From contig NC_080564.1 in NCBI RefSeq assembly GCF_030253575.1, positions 28,609,561-28,673,560 on the forward strand: a stretch of 64,000 nucleotides of DNA, in the 5' to 3' direction. Shown here piece after piece: positions 22,517-32,871 of the stretch. This DNA comes from Rhododendron vialii. Its lineage: Eukaryota > Streptophyta > Magnoliopsida > Ericales > Ericaceae. The translations under genes and the position numbers were made by a program. The notes below the pieces were generated by a model. It did no database searches, was not told the DNA's origin, and saw only the letters and a list, made by a program, of their open reading frames with translations. Numbering within the stretch: position 1 is the first letter of the stretch; every line of letters begins with the position of its first letter.

Positions 22517-23200
22517 CTAGACGGCAGAATTAAGGTAGGTCCGCATTCGGTCGTCCCCGGCTTCGTACTCTTCCGACAGCTGGTTGACTATTAGTTGGGA
22601 GTCGCTATAGACCATAAGTTCCTCGATGCCCAGTGCTTGGGCGGTCTTGAGCCCGGAGATCAATGCTTCGTACTCGGCCTCGTTGTTGGAGGCTGGGAAA
22701 GTGAGAGAGAGTGAGCTTTTATGCAAGACGCCGGAGGGAGAGAGGAGTACGATCCCAGCCCCTACGCCTCGGCTGTTGGAGGCGCCATCGACGTACATTT
22801 TCCAGATATCCCCGTGAAAGAGCTTCCAAGCAGAGCTTGGACTTGTCTGGAGGGCCGCTTCGGGGTGCGGGGACGGGATCGAAGTGATAGCGTCGGTTGG
22901 AGTGAGCTCGGCGATGAAGTCGGCGAGGACTTGAGCTTTGATCGCTATCTGCGGTTGGAAGTGGATCTCAAAGTTTGCAAGCTCGACAGCCCACTGAGAG
23001 ATTCGGTTAGAGAGGTTGGCCTTCCGGAGAAGAGATTTGAGGGGGTACTCGGTCAAGATGATGATGCGATACGACTGGAAGTACGGGGCAAGTTTTTGGG
23101 AGGCTGAGATGAGGGCGAGCACGAGCTTTTCCAAGGGGAGGTAACGTGTCTCGGCGGGAGTCATAATTTTGCTGGAGTAATAGGATTTTGTGGGAGTCAT
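22517..23200 (-). pseudogene. gypsy RNase H domain
   Basis: Has MYVDGASNSRGVGAG (first Asp), NNEAEYEALISGL (Glu) and VYSDSQLIVNQL (Asp), the RNase H catalytic set, preceded by AETRYLPLEKL of the RT-RNase H connection. It ends in a TAG (22517-22519) in phase with the integrase region. Upstream, near 23190, there is a frame change and apparent loss of about ten codons. Confidence 0.88.
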
Positions 23201-23470
23201 AAGGGGAGCTTACAGCGTGCGGAGAGACAGCTAGGTAGAGGAACAAGTCTTCCTGGTCCCGAGGGGTGACGAGGAGTGGAGCCTTGGAAAGATACTCCTT
23301 TAGTTGCTGGAGGGCTCAGTCACAGTCTTCTGTCCAATTGAAGCTCCGTCGGCTGCCCTTTAAGAGTGCGAAGAATGGCTGATAAACTGATTTAGGGCTG
23401 CGGCCACGCCAGTCAAACGCTGAACATCGCGCTTGTTGTGGGGAGCCGAGAGCTGATCAATAGCGAGAAT
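23201..23470 (-). pseudogene. gypsy RT thumb/connection, frameshifted
   Basis: Recognisable pieces in two frames: LTGVAAALNQFIS directly after RT, then KGSRRSFNWTEDCD, ALQQLKEYLSKAPLL and DLFLYLAVSPHAVSS. A TGA at 23316-23318 stands where the family usually has Trp, and at least one deletion shifts the frame near 23370. Confidence 0.8.
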
Positions 23471-24502
23471 CTAAGAAGGATCGGTTTCTATACCGCGTCG
23501 AAAAACGAGGTGGCCAAGAAATTTGCCGGAGCCGACACCGAAGACACACTTCTCGGCATTGAGGCGGAGCTTGTATTTCTTGAGTATCTCGAAGACTTCG
23601 GCGAGGTGAGTTAGATGATCACTGGCGCGCATGCTTTTGACCACCATGTCGTCAATGTAAGCCAGCGTAGTGTCGCCTAGTAACCGCTTGAACATCTTGG
23701 TTATTATTCGCTGAAAAGTGGCCCTGGCATTCTTTAAACCGAATGGCATAACAAGGTACCCGAAGATGCCGTGGGGGGTGATGAAGGCCATATTCTCGAC
23801 ATCGTCTGCGCTCATGGCAATCTGATGATAGCCTCGGTAGGCATCCAAGAAGCTGAGTCGCTCGTGTCCGGAGGTGGCGTCGACGAGCTGGTCGATACGA
23901 GGAAGGGGAAAGAAGTCCTTTGGGCAGGCGTCGTTGAGGTTTGAGTAATCGACGCAGACCCGCCATTTGCCATTCTTTTTCTTGACTACAACAGTGTTGG
24001 CCAGCCACTTGGGGTACTGGACTTCTCTAATTGCCCCTGCGTTCAGGAGCCGGTTGACTTCTTCAATAACGGCCTCGGAATGAACAGAAGAGGACCGTCG
24101 TGCCTTTTGTATGACCGGGCGTTTGTCTCGGTCGATGTTGAGTTCGTGGCAAATGAAGGAGGGGTCGACCCCGGGCATCTCATATGGGGTCCAAGCGAAC
24201 ACTTCGATATTCCATTTGAGAAAAGCTACCGTCTCATTCCGATCAGTATCACAAAGTGAGGAACTGACAAGGAAGAAGCGGGAACCATCTTCGGTTATTG
24301 GGATGCTGGCCACGTCTTCTACGGTCTTGTCGTTAGCGGGTCTACCGACGTCCTCCAAAACTGGGGTCTCGGGAACTTCAATGAGATTAACCCGGGTGGT
24401 CTGTTTATTACTTCGGACGGCGTTAACGTAGCACTTTTTTGCCACGGTTTGATCTCCGTACAAGTCTTCCTGGCGCCCAAGAGTTCCAATGAAACGGACC
24501 AC
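23471..24502 (-). pseudogene. gypsy reverse transcriptase
   Basis: A 343-codon stretch holding the RT core: [40 protein letters not shown] and the catalytic YIDDMVVKS. The frame is continuous upstream with the protease across one TGA (24542-24544) and ends at TAG 23471-23473 in DPS-stop-ILAI, where the family has Gln or Lys. RT copies RNA to cDNA in the virus-like particle. Confidence 0.92.
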
Positions 24503-24652
24503 TTGGTGATACGTGGAGGCAATCGCCTTAAGCTTATGCAGTCAGGTGCGCCCGACAATTGCATTGTAAGGGCTAGGGACGTCGACTACCACAAATTCCA
24601 TTTCAAGCGTCACCGAGCCGGCACGGACTAGAAGAGTGATCATATCGATGGG

Positions 24653-24934
24653 CTAGACCGGTGCTCCGTTGAAGCCGATAAGAGGAACTTTGGAGGGACG
24701 GAGGTCGGTGTCGGGAATCTTCAGATCCTTGAACAGAGAGTAGTACATGACTTCGGCCGAGATGCCCTGGTCCACGAGGACGCGACGGACGTTGAAAGTT
24801 TCGATGCGTAGCGTGACTACGAGGGCGTCATTGTGGGGAAGCTGGATGCGGTCGAGATCCTTCTCGGTGAATGTGATCGTCCATTTGGAACCGTCATCGG
24901 TTCTGGGGCGTTTCGGTTCGGGACCGACCAACAT
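24653..24934 (-). pseudogene. gypsy aspartic protease
   Basis: Contains VRRVLVDQGISAEVMYYSLF, matching the Tat-type retropepsin site (usually DQGSSA; here GIS). It is truncated by TAG 24653-24655, after which the same frame continues (MITLLVRAGSVTLEMEF, SPYNAIVGRT) into RT. Confidence 0.85.
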
Positions 24935-25054
24935 GACGCGCTTGGAGGAGGAGGCCTCGTTTAGCTCGTCCCGGATGATGCGAGCGGCCTCAGAGTTTAG
25001 CGGACCGTGTATGACGTGGATCGTCTGGACCTCTTCCTCGGTGTTGGTTTCAAT

Positions 25055-25270
25055 TCATTGTGCCCGAGCCGTCGTCTTCTCGTGATCGATGAAGTTGCCG
25101 AGGTATCCACCCGCAATGAGCTGCTCCAAGTAGGCCTTGAAGGGCTTGCATGCTGTGGTGAAGTGACCCTGCTCGTTGCGGTAACTGCATCGGACGACAG
25201 GATTCTTGATTTTCCCATTTTCGATTCCTAGCTTTTGATTTGGGAAGGAGAAAAAAGGCTGATCCTTCAC
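25055..25270 (-). pseudogene. gypsy gag C-terminal zinc-knuckle region
   Basis: CSYRNEQGHFTTAC resembles a CCHC zinc knuckle with the second Cys changed. FKAYLEQLIAGGYL follows, common in Tat gag. It ends at TGA 25055-25057, and similar coding resumes beyond it (EEEVQTIHVIHG). Confidence 0.75.
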
Positions 25271-25372
25271 TTGATCGATGATCCGGTAGATAGGAATGGT
25301 GAAGACGGTTTTCTCGGCGTTGAAATCGCTTGGCTTCGGTCCCCTCCTCTGCGACTGCTTGATGGTGTTGAC

Positions 25373-25618
25373 CTATTTTTTTGGTGTTGGGACAGGTGCG
25401 GGAACCGGTGTGGATACCGAGGTATTTAATGTCTTTGAACTAGTAGGCTTCCCGATGCTTCTCTCTGCCTTGGACTCAATGAGCTGACACCAACCCTCGA
25501 TACGAGTCATAAGGTCCTTCATAGAGTTTGGCTTATGGCAAGCGATGTCGTCATAGACTTGCTCGTCCTGGGAGGTGAGACCGAGCTTGAATCCTCGGGC
25601 TGGATGACGCCATCGCAA
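25373..25618 (-). pseudogene. gypsy gag middle segment
   Basis: FKLGLTSQDEQVYDDIACHKPNSMKDL followed by a TRIEGW-type helix and a Pro-rich linker. This is the part of retrotransposon gag just after the conserved core, displaced into another frame relative to 25660-26490. Confidence 0.7.
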
Positions 25619-25659
25619 CCCTCTATCTCATTGAATAGTTCCCAGTAACGTCCGTCGTA

Positions 25660-26490
25660 CTATCGGAGCGTTTCGTCGTTCCTCTTGCGGAGGGCCAAGA
25701 GAGAGTCGATCTCCTTTTCGTGCTTATTGCTAGTTACGAACTGGGCCATGAAGGCATCACAAAGGGAATCGAACGAGGAAATTGACCGAGCCGGGAGTTG
25801 ATTGAACCAGGTGAGGCCCAGGTTGCCGAGACTTGCGGGAAACACTTTGCACAAGAAGGCATCGTCCGAAGGTTCGTTCCGAAGAAACAAAGACATGACG
25901 AGCTTGTACTGAACCAAATGAGTGTATGCCTCGGTTTTGCCGTCGTATTTGGCAAACTTGGGTTGGGTGAATCCCTTGGGTGGTGGGGGGGGAGGGGTAA
26001 CCGAGTCGATCTCTTTCGTAAAGGGGGAGGTCGTGAGTCGTGTAAGTTGCGCGTCACGATGAGGTCGGATCGAACGGTCGAGGCCGTCTGGACGCTCAAT
26101 CGCTGTACGCTTCTTGGGGACAAGTTTGTCCAATCGTTCATATTCCTTTCTCTTTGGAGCAACATTGACTGATTTCCTAGGAAAGCGTTCTTGGCGGTGA
26201 TGGCGATAGCTGTCTCGAGCTGAAGGCTCGAGGCGCTCAGTGACTAGGCTTTTGCTGTGTGCGCCGCCGGGGTGCGAGACGATGGGACTTTTGGCTTCGG
26301 GGGCCTTCAGGCGCTCACGGTATCCCCTGGTCTGGAACTCCACAAGGCCGTCGTCTCTCCTGGCAGCCCTTGTGAGGCTAGGGGTAGATTCCCAGCCTGT
26401 CTTGCCCACTCGGACCGAGTGGGTGGAGGAGGGAGAGACTCTCCCAGCACCGAGTCTCTCGAAGGCCGATGGTCTCTTTCGAAGCTGCAT
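25660..26490 (-). pseudogene. gypsy gag core (Retrotrans_gag)
   Basis: A basic N-terminal half, then the conserved capsid-like core (PKFAKYDGKTEAYTHLVQYK, WFNQLPARSISSFDSLCDAF). It stops at TAG 25660-25662 in DETLR-stop-YDGRYWEL, where the family has Gln. Gag forms the particle that packages element RNA. Confidence 0.88.
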
Positions 26491-26621
26491 GGGGGAGCGG
26501 GAACAATCCCTGTGCGACGCGTCTTTTATGACTCGAGCGTTTGCCTTTTGGTGACTCGAGACGATCCTTGACTAAGGGGCGGGATCTGTGCTCCAGCAGG
26601 TGACCGACTTCGTGACTGCGT

Positions 26622-26653
<32 letters not shown>
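26622..26653. repeat. Homopolymer of 32 G
   Basis: An uninterrupted (G)32 run. It lies within gag, where the minus strand would read poly-Pro. Its length may be imprecise in any assembly. Confidence 0.9.
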
Positions 26654-26654
<1 letters not shown>

Positions 26655-26705
26655 GTGACAGCCCTTCCCTCCGCTGCGACTCCCGGAGGAATGAGACGGG
26701 GAGAT

Positions 26706-26981
26706 TTAGAGGAGGTGTTTGATCTCCGCCAACTCGTCTCGGACGTGTCTGTCGCGCTCCATTACCGTCGTGAGATCGTCGATATTCCGCTTAAGATGGC
26801 GGATGTAGGAGTGGAGTTTGGAGGATGGGCCTGCGTCTGGAACTGACGCTCCGGCGCCAACTCCGATGGATACATGGGTTTTTCCTAGGGCGGTTGCTCC
26901 GCCGGAAGCCAGGCTGTGGTCCACGAGGGAACCGAGCCCGTGGGCGGTACCACCGTGATGCGCGTCGTCGATCTCAACCAT
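26706..26981 (-). pseudogene. gypsy gag N-terminal segment
   Basis: Begins with Met at 26981, 85 bp inside the 5' LTR boundary, the expected gag start. It contains a helical segment (SYIRHLKRNIDDL, ERDRHVRDELAEIKHLL). It ends at a TAA, with similar coding (HSSGSRSGGKG) continuing to the G-run. Confidence 0.65.
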
Positions 26982-27045
26982 GTTTGATTCAGGAACGCTG
27001 AACGGAGCAGAAAGGGGGGAGGTGGAAGCTGAAAGGGTGGCTAGG

Positions 27046-27063
27046 TCCCCAGCGGAATCGCCA
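27046..27063 (-). promoter_or_regulatory. Primer-binding site of the gypsy element
   Basis: Two bases inside the 5' LTR, the minus strand reads TGGCGATTCCGCTGGGGA, beginning with TGG as required to pair with a tRNA 3' CCA end. The tRNA is not identified here. Confidence 0.7.
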
Positions 27064-27065
27064 AT

Positions 27066-27622
27066 TGTAGGGGTTCGATTTGACGGGACCTTGACCTGAA
27101 TTAATATTTCTCCTCTACTGCTCCGTTCCCCTGCCTCTGGACCTGCAACAAGTCACTAGGGCTGGAATGGCCCAGTGACCCTCCGACGATCAAGTCAGAC
27201 CTCAGGGGAGGATGTAGATCTAGGGAAGAATTGCATACCTCTCTTCACGAGTATCCCTTTGTATTTATAGACTTAGGTTTACTTGGCCTCCAAGTTAACG
27301 CGTGGGGGTCACGCTCAGGTAACCGCCTCGGGTGACATCATAGGTGACGCATCAGATAAGGCAGTTACGGAGTACATAGCCAGGTTGATTCTCATGATTA
27401 CGTCCGCCACGTAATCCTCATGGACCCCCCCTTGGAATAACTTCTCCTGGGAGGCTAAGGGAGCACCGAAACGAGAGCACGCCGTGTCATCATTAACTGA
27501 GCCTCAAACCGAACTGTATGACAAGACTTCTAGCCGCCACCGTCTTAACGATCGCGCCTCGAAGGGGACATTGGTTCGGAACACATGGCCAGGTTACCGT
27601 CTCGGTAACCGAGGCCGCTACA
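27066..27622 (-). repeat. 5' LTR of the gypsy element (557 bp)
   Basis: Direct repeat of 16429-16997. On the minus strand it starts TGTAGCGGCC and ends CCCCTACA, and it is followed outward by GTTTT (27623-27627). Confidence 0.92.
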
Positions 27623-27627
27623 GTTTT

Positions 27628-27881
27628 GACTTTTCAGGTATCTCAATTCCCATTTCTGTAAGATCGAGAATGGAGTAAATCCTTGTGGTTAGCCTACAAC
27701 CATGGATTACAAGAGAAAGATTTTCTTCACAGCGAAGTGATCAACAATAACTAGGTTGGCCGAAATTTCAGTAGGAGTAATTTTGTTTGCCTTTTTAATT
27801 TTAATTTTTTTTTGAAGATTTGTGTCAAAGTTTTTGAATAAAAGATAAAAATTATGATAAAAAACGAGTACTGCTATATAC
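27628..27881. other. Flank between gypsy element and palindrome
   Basis: About 27690-27750 resembles 1085-1165 downstream of CYP71 gene 1 (agcctacaaccatggattac), so this is the original 3' flank of pseudogene 2, now separated by insertions. Confidence 0.5.
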
Positions 27882-28244
27882 ACCGACCATTTTGGACCGA
27901 AACCGTACCGACGGCCGCGCGCGGCCGTCTCCGGCCACCGGACGGCCGATCCGAGCCGTCCAAAAATTTTAAAAAAAAAAACCGAGGGGCCCAACGCGGG
28001 AATCAACGTCATCCGATGTGTGTAGGGTGCTTGATCTAAACACCCTATTTTTCGTGTATACATATATACACGAAAAATAGGGTGTTTAGATCAAGCACCC
28101 TACACACATCGGATGACGTTGATTCCCGCGTTGGGCCCCTCGGTTTTTTTTTTTAAAATTTTTGGACGGCTCGGATCGGCCGTCCGGTGGCCGGAGACGG
28201 CCGCGCGCGGCCGTCGGTACGGTTTCGGTCCAAAAATGGTCGGT
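27882..28244. repeat. Near-perfect palindrome, two 179/180-bp arms and a 4-nt loop
   Basis: The left arm 27882-28060 and right arm 28065-28244 are inverted copies differing, by eye, only by one T in a T-run near the outer ends. The loop is CATA (28061-28064). The outer part is GC-rich (gccgcgcgcggccgtc) and contains an 11-base A/T run in both arms. It is probably a foldback MITE. RNA from either strand would form a hairpin of about 180 bp. Two identical-looking short ORFs, one per strand, are by-products of the symmetry. Confidence 0.93.
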
Positions 28245-28563
28245 ACACATAGGATTTTCCATAAAAAACATACAAAAGTTACGAAAAATTGAAAAGTTGT
28301 CATTCTATATCTGTATTTGTCTTTACTGAACTTTTTCTTTTATATACGACGTATATTTTAATACTTTTATAATTCCTCCCATTGAGATACATAAATAATC
28401 TTATGATTTTTATTGAATGACTATAGAAAAGATCACTAAACATTATTTCAATCGTACAACAATTGTCTTTTATTTGCACCTCACATATCTCACCACAATG
28501 GCTAATAACCTTTTAGGATACAAGTACTGGAAATTGGATACACTGATACAGAGATGCTAGAGA
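28245..28563. other. 3' flank of P450 pseudogene 2
   Basis: AT-rich; nothing recognised. Confidence 0.4.
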
Positions 28564-30134
28564 TTACTTGAGAGATTCAGGAGAATGCACAACTGGAACA
28601 AGTTCAAGAACTACTTTCTTGCAGACAACTAGTCCGAAAGTGTCACTCATGTCCAGGTCCTTCTTGACACCACCTGACAGATAACGAGATTCCCGGGCAG
28701 CCCCTTCTCCCGGCACCAAATGGGATGAACTCTATCGGGAAGGAACTCTTCTGGCCTGTCCCACAAATCAGGATCCCTTTGAATTGCCCACGCATTGATC
28801 AAGACTCTTGTTCTTGGAGGAATATCGTAACCTCCCAACTTAGCACTCGTAGTCAACTCCCTAGGAATCAATAAAGGAGCTGGGGGATGTAGTCTAAGAG
28901 TCTCTTTGACGACACATTTTAAGTAGTCCATTTGATCCATATCATCTTGATCTATCCTAGATTTCATACCGACCACCGTTCTTACCTCCTCTTGAGCTTT
29001 TTGCATGGTAGTTGGGTTTTTCATCAGCTCCGCCATTGCCCACTCCATGATTGATGAAATAGAATCCGTTCCTGCCAAAAGCATGTCCTGTAATTTGAAA
29101 GAACAGAAGATACATTGAGTTAGTAAAGAAGGCGATGGAAAAGGAGAGGGGAGAAGTACTGAGACAGAGGAGAGAAAGAAATTAACCAGTAAAATTGCTT
29201 TAATACTGTCGTGAGTGATATCAATCCCCATCATGCCTTCGTTCTGAAGTTGGAGCAGGATTTCGATGAAACAATTCTTGTCGGGCTGATCATAATTTTC
29301 TTTGTAGCTCCTATGTGCTTCAATGATCTCATCAAGGAAAGCATCCAATCCCTCTGAAGTGTCCTTCAGTCTCTTGACAAAGCCAGTTAAAACATCCATC
29401 CAGCCGAGAGAGGGGAAAATGTACCGAAAGCAGAATTCTCCGAAATGATTCAAGGCAGACCTTGCTAGCTCTCCGAATCTTCTGATATTATCTTGTCCTT
29501 CGTATTTTCTACCTAAAGTACGTCGAGATATTATGTTGCTGGATAAATGAACAAACAAATGTCCAAGGTTTAAAGGGGCACTATCAAGACTTGCGTGACG
29601 TATCTTTTCAATCCACTCCATAACTTCTTCTTCTCTAAGTGAATGAAATGAGTGCACCCTGTTGAGGCTCAAAAGCTGCGTAACACAGATCTTCCTCATT
29701 TGTCTCCAATACTCTCCGCGGGGAGAAAATGCCAGATCACGGCATCCATACATTATGCTCTTGCCGGCCCTTGTTTGAAATCTATTGGCGAAAGTAACGT
29801 CTTGGGTTTTCATGATTTCTTTGGCCATCTCTGCTGATGCGACAACGAGAGTCGGGGCACGGCCCAAGTATACCAACAACAGAGAGCCGTAGGTTTGAGA
29901 GAGGGTGTGGAGAGACTTGTAAGGGAGTGTGCCTAGGAGATGCATGTGTCCAATTACAGGAAGCCGCGGCGGAGATGGAGGCAAGTTGAGTTTTTTGCTA
30001 CCTTTGAAGAAGTTGAGTGCAATTAGGAGCAATATTAAGAGGAGGGATGAGAAGAGAAAGGAACTGATGGATATGGTTTCGTTGAGCTCTTGACACCATT
30101 GTTGCAATAGTGGTGTTAGAGCCATTCTTACCAC
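28564..30134 (-). pseudogene. Cytochrome P450, CYP71 family (gene 2), inactivated
   Basis: Close paralogue of gene 1. Exon 1 is 30134-29187 (316 codons, intact) and the intron is 29186-29088 (99 bp, GT-AG, no stop in frame). Exon 2 starts at 29087 with DMLLAGTDS and keeps ETLR and the PERF region up to FLPDR. There a deletion of roughly 14-15 codons removes the segment before the heme loop and shifts the frame. The heme motif ([11 protein letters not shown], about 28690-28725) survives in the next frame. A second deletion, of about 23-24 codons, follows it, and the C-terminus (DLDMSDTFGLVV, ending at 28564) is in the third frame. The protein read from exon 2 lacks the Cys ligand, so no P450 activity is possible. 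The TATA position is altered compared with gene 1. Confidence 0.93.
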
Positions 30135-30212
30135 AATTTCTTTGTGAATGAATCGCCCATGTCTATCTCTTCTAAATATAAGCTACATTCATTATGACAT
30201 ATTTGGCGAAAA

Positions 30213-30772
30213 ATGCTACGATACACAGTTCTAATTAGGTGTGTATGGTAAACGCCTTGAACTCATACAATTTTATATAGAAATTTGTAGCAGTTGGATA
30301 AAAATTCATGGCAGTTGCATAAAACTCCAAAATATTAGTATCTCCATCCCAAAATGTTGTGCCTGTTTTCTTTTTTGGACGTGCTAAAATTTTTTCTATA
30401 TCTTTTAATGTATAATATTTTATATATTTAATATGGATCTTATTTAATAGATCTCAATTAATTATTTCAAACAAAGGATTTTGAAATTATAAAAAAAAAA
30501 TATAGATTATGAGATATAGATAATTTTTTGTGATGTTCTAAAAAGAAAACAGGCTCAACAAATTGGGATGAATGGAGTATATATCTAAGTGTTATGTATT
30601 CAAAGTCGATGTTTACAAACATATGTACAAAATAGTATTTATCATTATACAAAAGTTAATTAATTCGAGACTAAGGTTATAAATTTTCATTCAAAGTGTT
30701 ACGAATTCAAGAGACTAAAGGAGCGCGCGCATAGCGTACACATGTAAAAAGGGGTGTGTATCATAGCATGTT
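30213..30772. mobile_element. MITE in the pseudogene 2 promoter, with a nested Stowaway
   Basis: The left end atgctacgatacaca and right end tgtgtatcatagcat are inverted, with further matching inward. The left arm is also present upstream of gene 1 (3066-3110), so insertion predates that duplication. The arms resemble those of the Mutator-type MITE at 33958. The target duplication is not clear. Confidence 0.55.
30341..30577. mobile_element. Degenerate Stowaway MITE
   Basis: Flanked by TA on each side, with ends tctccatccc and gggatgaatggag, worn forms of CTCCCTCCGTCCC. Length (237 bp) and interior match the intact copies at 39826 and 58892. Confidence 0.75.
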
Positions 30773-30908
30773 GTCTCTTTTGATAGTATTAAGTTGGCTA
30801 TCATGTAGTAACCGATGATTAACAAAGATCCTAATACCGAAATGGGAAAGGCTGTAGTGCACCCGCCACACTACACAGTATAGTGCGGCAGATGCGGCCG
30901 TCCATCTC

Positions 30909-32866
30909 TGTCACACTCCAAAATGAGAAGTGACCGGCCATGAACCACAAGACCAAAGCTTGTAGAACATGTAGCCTAAATTTTTTTTTTTTTATAAAAA
31001 CTCCCAAGCAAAGATCCACCAAACAGTCAACCATTTTTTTTATTCAGAACATCTCCAACCAATAAATTCCACAAAAGAATGGGGTACAAACATCCCATGA
31101 ACCAAATAAAATCCAGTGATTCAACAGTAATAAAAGAATCCAGATGTTTGATAAAATATTTCAAATGCGGAAGCGATTAATAAAATAAAAATATGATGAG
31201 ACATCCTAAGGAGGTCAATACAAGAAATCCCCGAGATGCCACTAGAGTCCTTGTCTAATTCCCCAACTTGCCTGAAAAGAAGTTGAAATAAATCCGTCAG
31301 CTGACGAGCTCAGTAAGTAGTAAAGCATGTATATTAGAATAAAGTTGTGAAATAGGGATCATAATAATTTTACCATGTCAATATAAATTTGGCATAGAGG
31401 TGAACAATAAAAAAATTAATTAATCCAATAAACCATTCATTCGATAAATCTTAATGGTGTTCTCAATCCAATCTCCAACAACAATGTGAAACCACCACCA
31501 AAATCAATAGTACCAAATGCCAGTGAATAAATGTCTCATAATTGGATCCAATATCGAAACTTAGAGTCACCACGAGTAGGCAGCCTGTGGAACTTTTCCC
31601 TAAAAATGATCTGGTCAATAACAACCGTTGAGTATTAGGGTCACCGGCCTAATCCGATTTCTTCCCTAATGGCCAGAGTCACCCGCACACAGATGATTAA
31701 TTTCCCTAGACTTCCAAAATATGTTTCCATCAATATCCACAAAGCTCTCACCAAAAGATTTCTCGAATAACAAATGGTTTCACCAATACCGCATGCCAAT
31801 TTAATGTAATCCAATATATCAATATGTGTTTCCAATTTCAATAATAAATTTTCCAAAATAAGAATTTCAGGGACACGGGGAAGTTCGAAAGTACGTAACA
31901 TGTTTAACCACTTACCTGAGCCAAAAAAATAATGCCACTCGAACCACGCAAAACGAGCCTAACCTGAACAAGGCATCATATAGTAATATTATCACCAATT
32001 GTATGAAGTACAATATTATCTACGGTAGTTTAAAGCTACCTGAAACTATACTAATTTGAGCCTAAAAAATGATTTAAGACTAATCCTTCCAAAACCATTA
32101 TCCAATTTCCATTCCCATTGCTATAACCTTCTGTTCAACCACGTACACCTAGACCAAGTGATTTGTTCTCTAACCATTCCACCTGTCCTCTCCTAACCCA
32201 TTCAAAACCATAAACACGTACCATTCACCACTAGCGCGCGCGCACACACACACCACGTGCACCCACAAAACACCACAGCACACTGGTCTCCACCGCCAAT
32301 ATTTTCAGTGGAACTTGAGCAAAACTAAAAACAAAATCCGCATTTGTCCCGCATCGACCCCATTGATACGCCACCAAAAACCCAAGTTTTGTTCTCCAGG
32401 TTTAACTCAACTATTGTAATGAGGAAAAAGGAAACGAAGGAAAACAGGAACAAAGAATGAATAGGACAAACCACTTACTCGATTGATCAATAATCCGTCA
32501 AACCAGTTGATTGTGGTTTCTCTCTTCTCACAATAGTTCTATCAAACTTCTTCTCCCAAAGTTCTCTCCAACTACAACCCTATTCGGTGTATGTATCTCC
32601 TACCTCCTAAAAGTACGTTTATAAAACTACCCACTACTATCAAACACCCACAATTATAGCCATCTAGTTAAACAAAATATCTAAAATTCTATCTGAGGTA
32701 AAAATTAAAGTACTATGGTTAATTAAGCTCATACCCTTGTAGTTATAATAACGACAATTGTATTTGTTGTGTACGCAAAAATAATTAACCAGGACCCAAC
32801 CATAACACCCAATTAAATAATGGCCAAAATAATTAATAAAATAAATTAAAATTCTAGGCCGTAACA
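30909..32866. mobile_element. Solo LTR, 1958 bp
   Basis: Termini are TGTCACAC and GCCGTAACA, flanked by the perfect 5-bp duplication ATCTC (30904-30908 and 32867-32871). No coding sequence is seen. The plus-strand start TGTCACACTCC resembles common Ty3/gypsy LTR starts, but the reverse start TGTTACGGCC is also possible, so orientation is left open. Confidence 0.8.
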
Positions 32867-32871
32867 ATCTC

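Larger units (their letters stand above)
16429..27622 (-). mobile_element. Tat-lineage Ty3/gypsy retrotransposon, 11.2 kb
   Basis: Complete in outline on the minus strand: 5' LTR (27622-27066), primer site, gag, protease, RT, RNase H, integrase, spacer, an antisense gene, polypurine tract, 3' LTR (16997-16429), with GTTTT target duplications. The pol order PR-RT-RH-INT defines Ty3/gypsy. The RT style ([22 protein letters not shown]) and the extra antisense reading frame before the 3' LTR point to the Tat (Retand/Ogre-like) lineage. All polyprotein parts carry stops or frameshifts, so it is non-autonomous now. By-eye LTR comparison gives about 16 substitutions in 555 bp plus three indels. Confidence 0.92.

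Noticed and set aside
27854..28271. Two 61-codon frames with the same C-terminal sequence on opposite strands
   Set aside because: They are created by the palindrome; the duplicated peptide is a symmetry artefact, not a gene pair.
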